Assembly (NCBI GenBank): GCA_036897625.1
Contig: JAYMTA010001128.1
Span: forward strand, 1 to 21,658
Source: Pelargonium cotyledonis
Taxonomy: Eukaryota; Streptophyta; Magnoliopsida; Geraniales; Geraniaceae
Length of the DNA: 21,658 bases
Direction: 5' to 3'
The position numbers and the translations under genes are program-made. Below the pieces are notes generated by a model, which saw nothing but the letters and a program-made list of their open reading frames with translations, was not told where the DNA came from and did no database searches. Shown here piece by piece: positions 10,713-21,225 of this stretch; within the stretch, counting starts at the first letter, position 1; the number at the start of each line of letters is the position of its first letter.

Positions 10713-13700
10713 CTGTAGCAGAACCATTAGTAAAATGTAACCAACAAATTGAAACAGCGAATATGAAGCTCAAATAACATGAAATAGTTAAAGAGACTGA
10801 ACAACAACAGACTCGGTAAAAAGCATAATTATAAAACAATAAAGAAAAGGAATATATGACGCCTTACCTTGGGGCCCTTGGTGATATGGAGAGGCCTAGA
10901 GTTGTCAGATTCAGCACAAAACTTCACATACTCTGTAATTTGGCTTAGAAGCAGCCCAGAGCTATGTTTAAGATGTTGATGAAGATGTTGTCTGACAGCA
11001 GCTTGGGCGAAACTTTCATTATTGACAGATGCCGAGCGCAAGTCAGTCAGCTCACCTGGATCAACATCTGTGTGATTTTGATACAGATGCCATGTAATAA
11101 GCAGGTCCAACACAGAATCACCGAGAAATTCAAGCCTCTTCAAGAATTCAAGTAAAGGAAATACCGTGAGAAATCAGAAATTTTGGCCCAATTGTAGCAT
11201 ACAGATGTTTAAATGATATATCTAGCGTACTTAACATCTGTCTAATTAATATCAACTGAAAGAACAGAATTCAATATATATGCGCTAAACTAGACTGAAT
11301 CATTAATGGGCCAGGAGAGCTTATTTTAAAACTTTCATAATTTGTTTTTAGGGGAAAAAAACAAATAGCCAGGTTACCTTACCTGGTAACAATAGCCAAC
11401 GCCCAGTTCTTGCTCGGATGGATGTGTAATGGCCTCCTGTAAGAGTCCCTTGGTAGAAAATTTGTATCCAAGTTTTGACTCTACGGTTGCAATCTCATTC
11501 GCTATGGGGACATAATAACGTAGAGATGCAGTATTGATTGCTTCAATTACTAAAGAGGGGTCAAGATCAGCATCAATACCAAGCCATTTCATAAAATACA
11601 GTGCAGCAAGTAATCCACCACTGATATAGTAAGCTCCTATTAGAGCTTCAACACAGTCTGCTATGGTTTTTGAACCCATCCATCTGTGACCCTTGTCACA
11701 GAACTTTCCAACAATAACTTTTGGGTCCTCAGTGTGGAATCTGTTATCCAATGGCACTTCCAAGGTATCGATTCCACATTTACAAGGAACAGGGTGTACT
11801 GAACGCTGTCCTGGAGCAACCCAAGGACGAGGCTCAAATGCACTGTCTTGTATATACCCCTGTCAAATTATAAAAGGAAGCGTTTAATGTATGAACTCAA
11901 TATGATAATTTTTAAGGAAAGATAAAAATGAAAGAATAATTTTATTGGAGCATATGAGAGCAAATGTGAATATAGACTCTCATTCAATCCATTTTGTGGT
12001 GTTTTCAATTTGTTCTTGTGGAAGGTAACGAGTATAATAATGGGAGTGAGGTACTCCTACTTCAAACATAATGAATGTGAATGACTCATTCCCATTTTTA
12101 ATCCATGCTTCAAATTTAAAAATTCAAATCCAAAATCCTACGAATGTATCACTCATATTTCAAAACAAGCTCCAAAAGAACAGCCTAGTGCCAAATATTG
12201 AAAGGAAGGACATCTGAGTTTGCAATCCCACACTCACCTACACACTACTTACCTACTCAATTCTCTCGTAAATTGCATCAGACGTCATGAGATTTTGAGG
12301 TATTCCGTCAAAATGATTAATTGAAGTTGCAATTTTACAAAGTTCCCTTTCAAACAATGAATTATTATTTTATTTTAGCAGTTGATAATAAGTACAAGGT
12401 GAGATTAAGGGAAGGCAGATTTTTAGATCAATGGATGGTCTACTCAAAATAAATAAATTGCAAAACTATGGACATACGTACGAGTATCCACTTTAAGATG
12501 ATTAAACCATCCATAGTACATATACTCTCGAATACCTGCAATTTGCGATCTATTCCCAGTTTGTATAGGGTTGAGTTACAAACAGCCCATGAGCACCGAG
12601 CAGATAGTTGTCCTTCATGTTTCTTGGGATATTTAAGGAACAGGTGAGAGCTCACAGCATACTTGAGAACTGAATCTCCAAGCAACTCCAGACGTTCCAT
12701 AGAAAAACTTTCACAACATCTAAGTGTTGTAAGTGCTTCCAGAATCTGATCATACAAATAACAACAGTACTTCATGATAAATTCATTAGGATAAGAAACA
12801 GCAAGAAAATATTTTAAGCGAATATCATGACATACCAATGAGCTAGAGATCTGAAAGTTGCTCAAACTACAATTGATTTCCCCCCTAAGCTGACTGGCCA
12901 ACATTAAGGTTTCCAGACGGTGCATCAATGATGGCAGCAGATAAAGTGATTTTAAAACATGTATGGGTAAATCAATTCTGACTAAAAGCTCAGGTGGCAT
13001 GTGAACATGCATTTGTGGCTTTTGAGGAGCACCTGTTCATTTAATGAAAATATCAGAAACATAGTTAGGTGTTATAAAAAACAAACGATCATTGACATGT
13101 TTGTTTGTAACAGTAAACAGTAAGTTTAACGCAATGATCGTATGTTCAAGTTAACACATTCATGTAAAAACAGTGGCATTTTGTCATGCTCTTATGTAGC
13201 TGAAAACTTAAACATTATAAAATACATGCCTAGAATATTTTAAACAGAAAAATGACAATCAATTTGCTTGGTTTGGCATACCAGAATGGAGCAACAGTGG
13301 TGGGGCTTCATTTGCAAATTCAGATATAAACTTAAAGAGGATAACAAAGATGCTTCTCATAATCTCAAGTTTTATTCTTTTTAGATGTGTTTGTCAATCG
13401 CAAAAATGCAATATTATACCAGCTATGTTTAAAGCAAACATCATGCATGCCATGCCAAATTACAGACCTTCATCTTCAGTGAATTTCACAAGAAGATTAT
13501 GTGCGTTGTGACTCTGCTTCAATCGCAACAAAGGCTGTTCCGGATACTTCAGCGCTATTCCGTACCTGACCAAGGTTTCAGTTGTTAATGAAAAAATACA
13601 ACAAAAGCCCAGTGTAAAAATCAAATTGTATAAATGACATTACATAATATTTCAAACTACCCACTTTTCAATGAAGTAACCAGCGAAGGTAGTTTGCGTT

Positions 13701-16700
13701 GATGGCTTAGCATCACCGGTTCCATCAAATAGACTCTCAGCGGACATATCACTGGTCACTTCAACAATAGAGTAAATTTTTCCAGTGTGAATGGCCACTA
13801 CTACCATATCTGTGAGACTGCTTAAATCCACTAAATTATTATTGGCCAGGTGAATCATATTTGAACTCTCACATACCATCTCAGCAGAACTAGTTATACA
13901 AGGTGACCTGTTACCTCTTTTACCATCAAAGTTATTGCCCAGTAAAGAGTTTTCCTTCAAAAATTCTACCACAGAAGAACAAGAATTGATTCCCGTCCAA
14001 TTTATTCCCTGAGATTCATGATTTGAACTGTTCGACATCTCAAGCGGTAGAAGCAAGAACAAATTTGACTGGCTCCAAAATGACTGCATATCAGTATTCA
14101 GTAAAAATTCTCTTGGCTCTCCAGATGATTTGGATCCATTAAATAATTTCCCAAATACACCATTAAAAACAAATTCCTGAAAGCATTTGGCCTTAAGCAT
14201 CTGGTCACAGAATAAAGATAACAATGAGTCAATGACATCAGCAGAAGTACTTCCCAAAGTGCACCAACTATTGAATTAACAAGTTCGCGGTCATACCTGT
14301 TCGGCATCTAAATGCACTTGCCCACATGGAGTAATGGTAGACTTAACAAACTTTGAGACCAAGTAAAGCTCCGTTTCAATGTTTCCCACATCATCATCAA
14401 GCTTTGATTCAATCAGAAGAAGAAATCCAGAAAAAAACTCATCAGCAATGTTACAGACGAATTCAAACTTATAGGCATGAAAGACTGTGTCCTCCATTTT
14501 GTCACCCCAAGTTCCAGATAATGCGCGAATGGAAGTCATTCCGTGTAATTCCTTCCTTTTTGTAGTTCCTTCAAATACCCGACAACAAATTGCAACACAT
14601 TTGATGGGATTAGCAGACAACGAGTACAAAGCAGACTACAAGATGCAATAACTAAAACACCACTAACCACCCTATGTCAGTTCTGACAGATAAGTTCAAA
14701 AACATGTAAACATAAAAAAATCAAACCCATATATGTTGATTTCTTCCACATTAAAATACCAATACATTTCCTTTCTTGATATAATGCAAAAGAATCAAAC
14801 CGTCATTTTCCTTTTTTTTCACCAGGCTCCCAAAGACGTAAATGTGTAAACACACCTGCACCCTGAGTTGTTTCTTTGCTCTTCACTGTAATATCATTTT
14901 CGGCGGGTGCTTCAACAAAAGGAAGAAGATGGTCGTCAAGAGCACCCATTTGATGTAGCTTCTTACATGCTTCCATGCATACAAGCTGCTTTGACATGTG
15001 AGAATTTGTACACAGAGGACCAACAATTGTTTGAAAAGCCGCATTAGGAGGTAATGTCAGTTTGTATTGATAAGATTCACTCACTGATGATAGTTCATAA
15101 AAAATAGGCTTTGGAGCATAGTACCTAGTGAGTTGTATTAGAAGATTATCAAGATTAAGATCACAATAAATTGAAAAGGGTTGGATATAATGATAAAGAA
15201 CTGTGAGAGCATATTAATAACATTATAATTGACAAAGAAAATGATTGCTCACTTGTCACCAGGAAGTTTATCACAATAACGATTTATGAGACTGACACTT
15301 GAATCAGGAGTAACTGACGCTCCTGTTGAACGCACAATATATATATTTGTTTCCTCGAAAGTACATTCTTTCAGAATGCACGCATCAGGGTCTCTAAATA
15401 TAGCTGTATCTGTCATTGATCGCTCACTCTTGATGATATTAAACAGTTGATCCAATTGTTTGGTGTTTCCCCTGCAAGTGTATATAAAGTTCATAAATTG
15501 CACAGCAGCCATGTAAACTTCATATATCATCAAGGCTCCGTTTATTTCAGAAAAGATTATTTCCGAGGGAAAAAAAGAGAATATAAACTACTATAATTTT
15601 TGTTTCCATGGGAAAAAAGGAGAATATAAACTACTATAATTTTTGTTTCACATAAATAACTCGTTATAATAAAGATTACAAGGCCCTTGTCCCCCCTTTT
15701 CGGTGATATCGAAAGAAAATAATGCAAAAAAAAAATCAAGCTAACTGGAATAAATCCTCTCTCTCACACAGTACTACTCTCCAACCCAAGCGGAATCAGT
15801 AACCTCTAAATCAGTCATCGTATCTTAAATATAAAGAATCAGTGCAACACCACTTGATATAGACATTGAAAGAGGGCTAATAAATGAGGATCTAGTACTA
15901 TAGAGGAGAGAGAAGCGGGTACTCTGAAACCAGAACTGCCAAACTAATTACGATCCACCTGGCCTTATATTTTAAGGTGCAGAGAGTTGAAACAGTTGTT
16001 CCACCAGTCTTTGGCGTGAAATTCTAAGGTTGTGGTCAAAATCTGCTCTGGTCTGAGGCAGAAGAGGATGCCGGATTAGAGAGGGAAAAGGAGGCCACAC
16101 CCGGTCAGAGGAGAACGTCTGACCATAGACAAAAGGAGGACAACAGCAGGTCAAAGGGAAGAGGAGAATAAGATGATGCATTGTGTGTGTGTGTGTGTGT
16201 GTTAGAAAGAGAGATCAGAGAAGGAAAGAAGACCACCAAAGAAAATGAATTACTCTTTTTAGAATAGGAAATATAATCACTTTTCACCAAATATTGTGTG
16301 GTTTTCCAATGACCAATTCGTGGTTTTCTGTTGACTTGTTATTAACTTACCAAACATCAATTAAGGGAAACATATTAAAACTATTCCAGTGTCGTTGAAT
16401 TTATAAAATAACTAATAAGGCAAAAGCATTGTGTAAATCAAATAACAAAGAGAACACTGTACCTCTCAAGCATCGTGACAAATTGGGAGTCAGTTTGTCG
16501 TGCTCGTCCACGAGACTGAACATAACTTCGAACCGTCTTAGGAAGGTCAAAACGTATCACACAAGAGCAGTTTGGCACATGAATGCCCTCTTCCACAACA
16601 GCAGTTGCAAATAATAGGTTGACCTGCATAAAATAGCTGACTCATGAATACAAGGTTTTCAAGTGCCAATAGTTCTTGAAAGTCAGTATCTCTGAAAAGA

Positions 16701-19700
16701 TCAGATACCTTCCCAGCACGAAATAACTCCAAGGTCTCTTTTTGCATTTTTGGTGCCAATCCATCCGCTGAAGAGTTGCTTCCGGTCAGATAAGAAACCG
16801 ATAAATGAGATAAATATGTTACTTTCTTCACAAATCTTTCGATCACTTTTGCCGTAATAATTTTCTCAACAAAAACTAGGCATAGTACCGGCCCAGCTCC
16901 ACTGCAACACAAGTATAATTTAGAATAAATGTTTATTCGATCTTTTTTCTTAATTGAGCAGTTAAGTAGATAATTACCCAAATGATTGGAACAGCTGAAG
17001 AAGCTCAAGTAGTTTTGGAGATACGTAGCCCAGATCTGCGGCCTTCAAATAATCAAACCCAGCATCCAAAACTCCTTCTCCTGAGGGGACAGAGTATCAT
17101 CAGTTATTTGCTACCAAAATATGCATAAAAGATGTTCAGTTTTAATGAGCACTGATAAAAAGAACCTTACGGGAATAACAATGAAAGCTACAGCACAAAA
17201 AAAAATGAGCTTAGAGGGAAGAAAAGGTATTTTCAAACCAAAGTTTGAGGGGATATTCCTGATAGTTTTGCAGAAGAAAAAACTTTCCAAAAACATATAC
17301 ACTATCAAGGGTGAAGAAGAGATAGCTAACGTGAAAATTCATGTTAGCAAAACACAATCAATATGATGATACATCAATAGTCAGCTTCCACTTTTTTCTT
17401 TTCTTTTTATTTGTAAAACATGACTCCAACCCAAAAGTTGACTTAAGTCGGGAGGGATTCAAAAAAAAATATCCTAGACAATTTTCATGTTCTGGTACTG
17501 AGTAAGGCAGGGGAGAAAAATTAAGCAATCATACCAAGTGGCAGAAATTCTTGCAATATAAGCAATACTTCATTGAGATAATATAAATACTGTGAAGAAC
17601 TTTCTCTGTAAAATCCGCACTCTTCGTTGGCGTTAGGCGCATTCTCTAGACAGACTTTAACAGCCTGCAGAAGGACCATACAGAAGGCAACCATTGAGGG
17701 AAAAGACAAGGCCAATCAAACTAGATATAACTCAATGACCTTAAATGAACTAATCTTGCTTTAGATTTCGGAATCACCATTATAAAATAGATAACGCTCG
17801 TAACTCAATCTTTCTCTCTCAGAAGGCAGGATCAAAATTACTATTTTCAAGACTCATTAATTAGCCTTATTTAACATTAAATTGTTGGCCAGTCTGAAGT
17901 ATAAGTCAACAACACCCCTTGCTAAGGCTAAGCTCTGATTAACACTAGCACTACTGTGACACATAAGGTGTCATTCGTTGTACATTTTTTATGTATTGAC
18001 TTATTGATCAGATTCCCTCCATCCCATAATAACTGTCTAAATTTTAGTATTGGGATATTCAAAAGTTAGTGTCCACGATCAAAAGTTAAAAGTATAATTA
18101 TTAAAAGATAACATGTGACAAAAATCAACACTTTGGCCTGTTTGGGAGGTAAAGGGGGATTTTTTTACCGAGTAATTAGAGAATAATGCATTACCTCTAT
18201 ATTAGCAGCTTTGTAGTTCAAAAAAAATTATGTTACATTGTTACGAGTCAGAAGTAAGTATTTTGGACTCAAAAGTCATGTTTGGTGGCTTAAAGAAAAG
18301 ACGCGAAGTTAGAAGTAAATTGTGTAAAACTACTAATTTTAACTCTTAAAGTATTGAAAATGCATGTCGAAAGAAGATTAGACTTTCCTGTTTCACCTGA
18401 ATGCTGTTTTCCAATGAAACTTACCTCATAAGCACATATGATTCCGAGATCATCGAGGCAACACAATATCTTTGCGTGGTCATTTGACAGCCGCTTTCGC
18501 ACTGCCTTAGCTTTATCGTCCATGTCTTTATAAAGATTTTGTAGTGATCCTTGCAATTCTGACAATGAAGCATCAAACTGTCCAAACATAACTTTTTTTA
18601 GTACTCATACAAGGTCATTACACAGAAGAAGAAAAAAAAAACAAATATTGCATATTGCATACATACATATAAAATTATAGATGCAGGAATACCTTGGACC
18701 ATACAGATTCCAGTTTTGCTTTCAAATTCATATTTGGTAATACTTGAGCCTTATCATAAAATTTACAAGTTTGTTTTGCAGAGGGAACATATTTGTCCAT
18801 CTCTCTCTTATCCTCAATGGTATAAATCTGCAATAGCAATTCAAAAGAAACTAAAACATCATATCAGCATTATTCCCATTATCAGCTAGGTTACAAAATT
18901 TAAAAATATTGATACCTGGGAGTCCAAGATGCTTTCCAGATCTGACATTTGATTATTACAATCCATGCTAGATGAGACACCTTATGAGAAAAGTTAACAT
19001 TAAGAGTATGCATATAAGAAATTCTAAAACAGAACTAACAGGATCTGCCCAAGTCATAAGAGGAGTTGAACAAGAAATCTCTTAATTTAGGATGGCATTT
19101 TTCAAAATATAAACTAAAGTACAACATGGTGCCAAAAGCTTAGTAGAGAAAAAAAAAAGAAAGAGGAGGATTTTTAGTTCCAAGTTCATAAACAAGTTGT
19201 AACCAATTAAAAGTAAGCTTTTCAACTTCCACTTTGGCCTCTCAAGAGTGAGAAGTTTGGTAAAGTTCACCGTATTCTAGAACATGTACAAACTAAGCAA
19301 ATAAAAGCATATATAAGGCACACAAGAGGATCAAATATCTTACCTTTTCTGATAACAGGTGATGCTGTCATTCCAAAAATCTTTGGCTGGTTGTTTGCTC
19401 TACAATAGAATTCCTTCACCCAAAAAAAAGAGATATTTGTTTAAGTTGTAAAGCATCCAAATAAGAGTAGATTGACTGAACTAAAGAAAACAGAAGGTTT
19501 CAGCAGAATAAATAATCACCTTCATTATCTTTGCATAGGGGTGATTACCAGTGGTACGATGGCATTCATCAAGTACCAGCAAGCATACCATTTCTAGGCT
19601 GATAAATGCCTTTCTTAAGGCATCCAGGAAAATCTGTGGCGTCATGACCATAACCTAGAAGAGAAGGAAAGAAGTCACAAATTTAGCAATCTAGACACAA

Positions 19701-20947
19701 CTGAGATTGCATTTGTAATCAGAAAAGCTGTCACCAAGAATGACAACTAGAAAGTCTCTAAATAAACAAATAAACAATAAACAATCAACTTCAAGAAATA
19801 ATCATGTAATGTCAAAAGACTATATGTTCAGCGGTAAACTGCAACAAATTGGCTCTTTTATTAGTAATAGGTAATTGCATATATTTAGGATTAGTGTACG
19901 TTAGTAGTTTTCTAATTTTTCGAGTCATTCTTCTTTTATAAGTATGTGATTATTCATTCAGTAAATATACAATTCAATTCTTCTACTTCTACCAGCTCCT
20001 AAGAAAAAATGTTTGAATTAATCAATTATAAAAGCCACAAGATATTGAATAAAGGTCATATTTTTTAAAACAAATTATTCAGCAGCAGTTTAGAAACATG
20101 TTTGGTTCTCATCATGATCTTCGTGTTACTATTGGGTCACCAACCTAAAACAATAACTTGTAACTAAAAGCTAGTTGAGCCACGAGTAGAGGAACAAAAA
20201 AGAACACTTAACAATCAAGAAAGCCCAAGTTGGCAGAAAAAAGAGAAACATTTGTAGACCTCAAGTGCACAAACTCTCAAGACATTACAAATCAATATGA
20301 TCAGAGGAAGAACCTGAGTAACATTGCAACAATAATTTAATTACTGTATGAATTTTATATTAAGAGAGCAAATGAACATACATCATGCTCTTTGATTTCC
20401 TTCTCCCAGCAGCTCAAAGTCCATTCATCAACCCCCTTGGCTCCATAGTAGGACCCTACTTCCAGTTTGGTGTATAATTTAATTACTTCAAATTGCTACA
20501 AACAAAAAACAGAAATTACTATAAAAAAAACAGTTGTTTTGTATTCATCAAGAGAGAGAGAGAGAGATGCCTGATTAACAAGATGAACTGTAGGAGCCAA
20601 GAAAATAAACAATTTCTTGGGGGAAGGAGAGATGGATTGAGCCATATGGTGGATGAGCATTATAGCAATGAGGGTCTTGCCAGAACCAGTCTCTAACACA
20701 GCTATGGTGTTCCTCCTCTTTGCAACCTCAAAAACCTTCAATTGATAGCTACACAACACACACAATGTACACATGCATAAGACAAATTGACCTCCAAAAA
20801 TAGAAATAGAAAAAAAGAGAAGAAAAAGAACCTCCTGGGGTTGAAGGGAGTGGGTGATTCCGGGAGAGAGTGACCGGCCATGGATGGAGAGGAGCTGATC
20901 ATGTCGTCGAAGCTCCGTTTCTTGCATTGGGAATGCATCTTATTCAT
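9433..20947 (-). CDS. DCL3: DICER-LIKE 3 ribonuclease (25 coding exons, 1658 aa)
   Basis: Exons (minus strand, 5' to 3'): 20947-20832, 20748-20571, 20495-20382, 19654-19520, 19413-19344, 18980-18916, 18827-18693, 18577-18425, 17664-17535, 17080-16978, 16901-16709, 16623-16463, 15471-15253, 15124-14856, 14568-14297, 14200-13665, 13565-13468, 13032-12836, 12745-12536, 11859-11383, 11137-10868, 10712-10386, 10176-9948, 9850-9739, 9640-9433. All phases agree. Order of domains: DExH helicase, DUF283, PAZ, RNase IIIa, RNase IIIb, two dsRBDs. By homology it cuts RDR2-made dsRNA into 24-nt siRNAs for RNA-directed DNA methylation in the nucleus. DCL3 rather than DCL1, 2 or 4 is indicated by the N-terminus, the GAKGVD helicase segment, the LRCCESFSMERLELLGDS segment, and the PDKLELPPLRELNELCDSLGY dsRBD start. 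The first ATG (20947) follows an in-frame stop at 21047-21049; a second in-frame ATG at 20938 (giving MHS...) is an alternative start. All introns are GT-AG except intron 2 (GC-AG). Confidence 0.95.
10868..12745 (-). other. DCL3: DCL3 tandem RNase III domains (exons 19-22)
   Basis: RNase IIIa has MERLELLGDS (Glu1068, Asp1072) in exon 19 and IADCVEALIGAYY (Asp1186, Glu1189) in exon 20. RNase IIIb has RLEFLGDSVLD (Glu1280, Asp1284) at the start of exon 21 and LGDMVESIAGAIL (Asp1371, Glu1374) at the start of exon 22 (10712-10386). All eight metal-binding acidic residues are present, so both strands of dsRNA should be cut. Confidence 0.94.
11941..12190. mobile_element. Possible hAT-type MITE fragment in DCL3 intron 19
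   Basis: Inside the 676-nt intron 11860-12535, the minus strand reads GGAATGAGTCATTCACATTC and later CACTCCCATTATTATACTCG, wording typical of the abundant plant non-autonomous elements rich in GGAATG/CATTCC and bounded by TTGG-type ends. I see no clear terminal inverted repeat or target duplication, so this is a pattern-based guess. Confidence 0.35.
13468..14200 (-). other. DCL3: DCL3 PAZ region (exons 16-17)
   Basis: Exon 16 carries a divergent, Ser/Asn-rich stretch and then VVAIHTGKIYSIVEV; exon 17 continues with YGIALKYPEQPLL and KQSHNAHNLL, the end of the PAZ domain that holds the 3' overhang of dsRNA. The exon 16 donor is best set after GAAAA (13665), because only that choice gives the conserved IEKYGI join; a second GT four bases further breaks the frame. 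Confidence 0.85.
14856..15471 (-). other. DCL3: DCL3 DUF283 (Dicer dimerisation/dsRBD-like) domain, exons 13-14
   Basis: After the helicase, exons 13-14 encode a segment with NRYCDKLPGDKYY, LPPNAAF, CMEACKKLHQMGALDDHLLP. These are hallmark strings of the DUF283 domain of plant Dicers, a degenerate dsRBD fold that binds partner dsRBD proteins (DRB family) in other DCLs. No key block is missing. Confidence 0.88.
15561..15646. repeat. 43-bp tandem duplication in DCL3 intron 12
   Basis: Copy one is 15561-15603 and copy two 15604-15646, identical at 40 of 43 positions (differences near the start and in the A/G run). Each contains AATATAAACTACTATAATTT. It lies in the largest DCL3 intron (15472-16462, 991 nt). 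Confidence 0.9.
16182..16202. repeat. (TG)10 microsatellite
   Basis: Uninterrupted TG repeat within DCL3 intron 12. Confidence 0.9.
16463..17080 (-). other. DCL3: DCL3 helicase C-terminal lobe (exons 10-12)
   Basis: Exon 11 carries LVFVEK and SYLTG (motif IV region), and exon 12 carries LLFATAVVEEGIHVP (motif V) and QSRGRARQ at residues 500-507 (motif VI with arginine fingers). The preceding exons 6-9 (18980-17535) encode the longer, less conserved insertion between the two lobes. Confidence 0.92.
18012..18125. mobile_element. Stowaway-like MITE fragment in DCL3 intron 8
   Basis: CCCTCCATCCCATAATAACTGTC at about 18014-18036 closely matches the terminal inverted repeat of plant Stowaway (Tc1/mariner) MITEs, whose consensus is of the form CTCCCTCCGTCCCATAATAAGTGTC. 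The opposite terminus is not seen downstream, so only one end or a rearranged copy remains. It sits within the 760-nt intron 17665-18424. Confidence 0.55.
19850..20010 (+). mobile_element. Possible LTR fragment in DCL3 intron 3
   Basis: The 727-nt intron 19655-20381 contains a plus-sense block with TTTTATAAGTATGTG (TATA-like), then CATTCAGTAAATATACAATTC and a TTCTTCTACTTCTACC pyrimidine tail, resembling the promoter-to-U5 part of a plant Copia LTR. No TG...CA ends, primer-binding site or target duplication could be fixed. Tentative. Confidence 0.25.
20496..20570 (-). other. DCL3: DCL3 intron 2: non-canonical GC-AG, 75 nt
   Basis: The reading frame runs to AATCAG and resumes at CAATTTGAAG in exon 3. 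The only junction that keeps the conserved protein continuous uses a GC donor (CAG|GCATCT). No usable GT lies nearby: an earlier GT would drop three residues, and later ones leave introns too short to splice. A CT/AG microsatellite (20551-20566) begins at intron base 5. Confidence 0.75.
20551..20566. repeat. (AG)8 microsatellite beside a splice donor
   Basis: Dinucleotide tract four bases inside DCL3 intron 2; CT on the transcribed-sense strand. Confidence 0.9.
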
Positions 20948-20975
20948 TGTACTAAAACTGGGTTTACAGACACGC

Positions 20976-21020
<45 letters not shown>

Positions 21021-21112
21021 AAAACGCAAAAAATGTGAACCCTACCCTAACAGAGAATCAAATTAACATAACAAGAAGATGATCAACTTCTTGAATATGC
21101 AAGGCTTTTATA
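20948..21112 (-). promoter_or_regulatory. DCL3: DCL3 core promoter and CT-rich 5' leader
   Basis: On the minus strand TATAAAAG lies at 21112-21105. A start about 30 bases downstream (near 21075-21080) would give a leader of about 130 nt. That leader contains a possible four-codon upstream ORF (ATG at 21069, stop TGA ending at 21058), a telo-box-like GTTAGGGTAGGGTT (about 21050-21037), and a (CT)20 tract. CT/GA repeats near plant start sites are known binding targets of BPC/GAGA-binding proteins. The start site itself is inferred. Confidence 0.5.
20979..21018. repeat. (AG)20 microsatellite in the DCL3 leader
   Basis: Forty uninterrupted bases; reads as (CT)20 in the predicted mRNA, about 30-70 nt upstream of the ATG. 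Confidence 0.93.
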
Positions 21113-21225
21113 TTTATTTAAAAAGAAAAAGGAAAAACAGAGCTGAGTAGTGAAGGAGGGAGCGACGCAATAAAGACATATTTATAGGACTGGCTGTTCT
21201 TGTTTTGAACTCAACTCAACTCATC

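Larger units (their letters stand above)
15472..16462. other. DCL3: DCL3 intron 12, 991 nt, composite sequence
   Basis: The largest intron of the gene. It holds the 43-bp tandem duplication, a (TG)n tract at 16182-16202, and a block at about 15970-16180 with higher GC and balanced composition, unlike the surrounding intron. On the minus strand that block is an open 69-codon frame of unknown identity. Confidence 0.8.
19344..20748 (-). other. DCL3: DCL3 helicase ATP-binding lobe (exons 2-5)
   Basis: Motif I is a complete Walker A, GSGKT at residues 60-64 (exon 2). FLAPTVHLV (motif Ia-like) follows near the end of exon 2, MTPQ near the start of exon 4, then motif II DECH at 165-168 (exon 4) and motif III TAS at 197-199 (exon 5). 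The key ATPase residues are therefore all present. The lobe is split by a 75-nt GC-AG intron and a 727-nt intron. Confidence 0.92.

Noticed and set aside
13661-14200. Exon 16 ending after TGG at 13661
   Set aside because: It gives phase 0, incompatible with exon 17, whose acceptor requires two carried bases. The donor at 13665 restores the frame and the conserved join.
14803-14855. Extension of exon 14 to a stop at 14803 (ending EKKGK)
   Set aside because: This is read-through of intron 14. Splicing at 14856 to 14568 gives the conserved GAGTTKRKELHG join.
9433-20947. Assignment to DCL1, DCL2 or DCL4
   Set aside because: The N-terminus, the helicase insertion, the RNase IIIa entry and the C-terminal paired dsRBDs agree with DCL3. 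DCL1 has a much longer N-terminus, and DCL2 lacks this two-dsRBD tail.
20738-21022. N-terminal extension beginning in the (CT)20 repeat
   Set aside because: It begins at TTG, not ATG; an in-frame stop lies at 21047-21049 and the first ATG is at 20947. The Ser-Leu repeat is a translation of the microsatellite.
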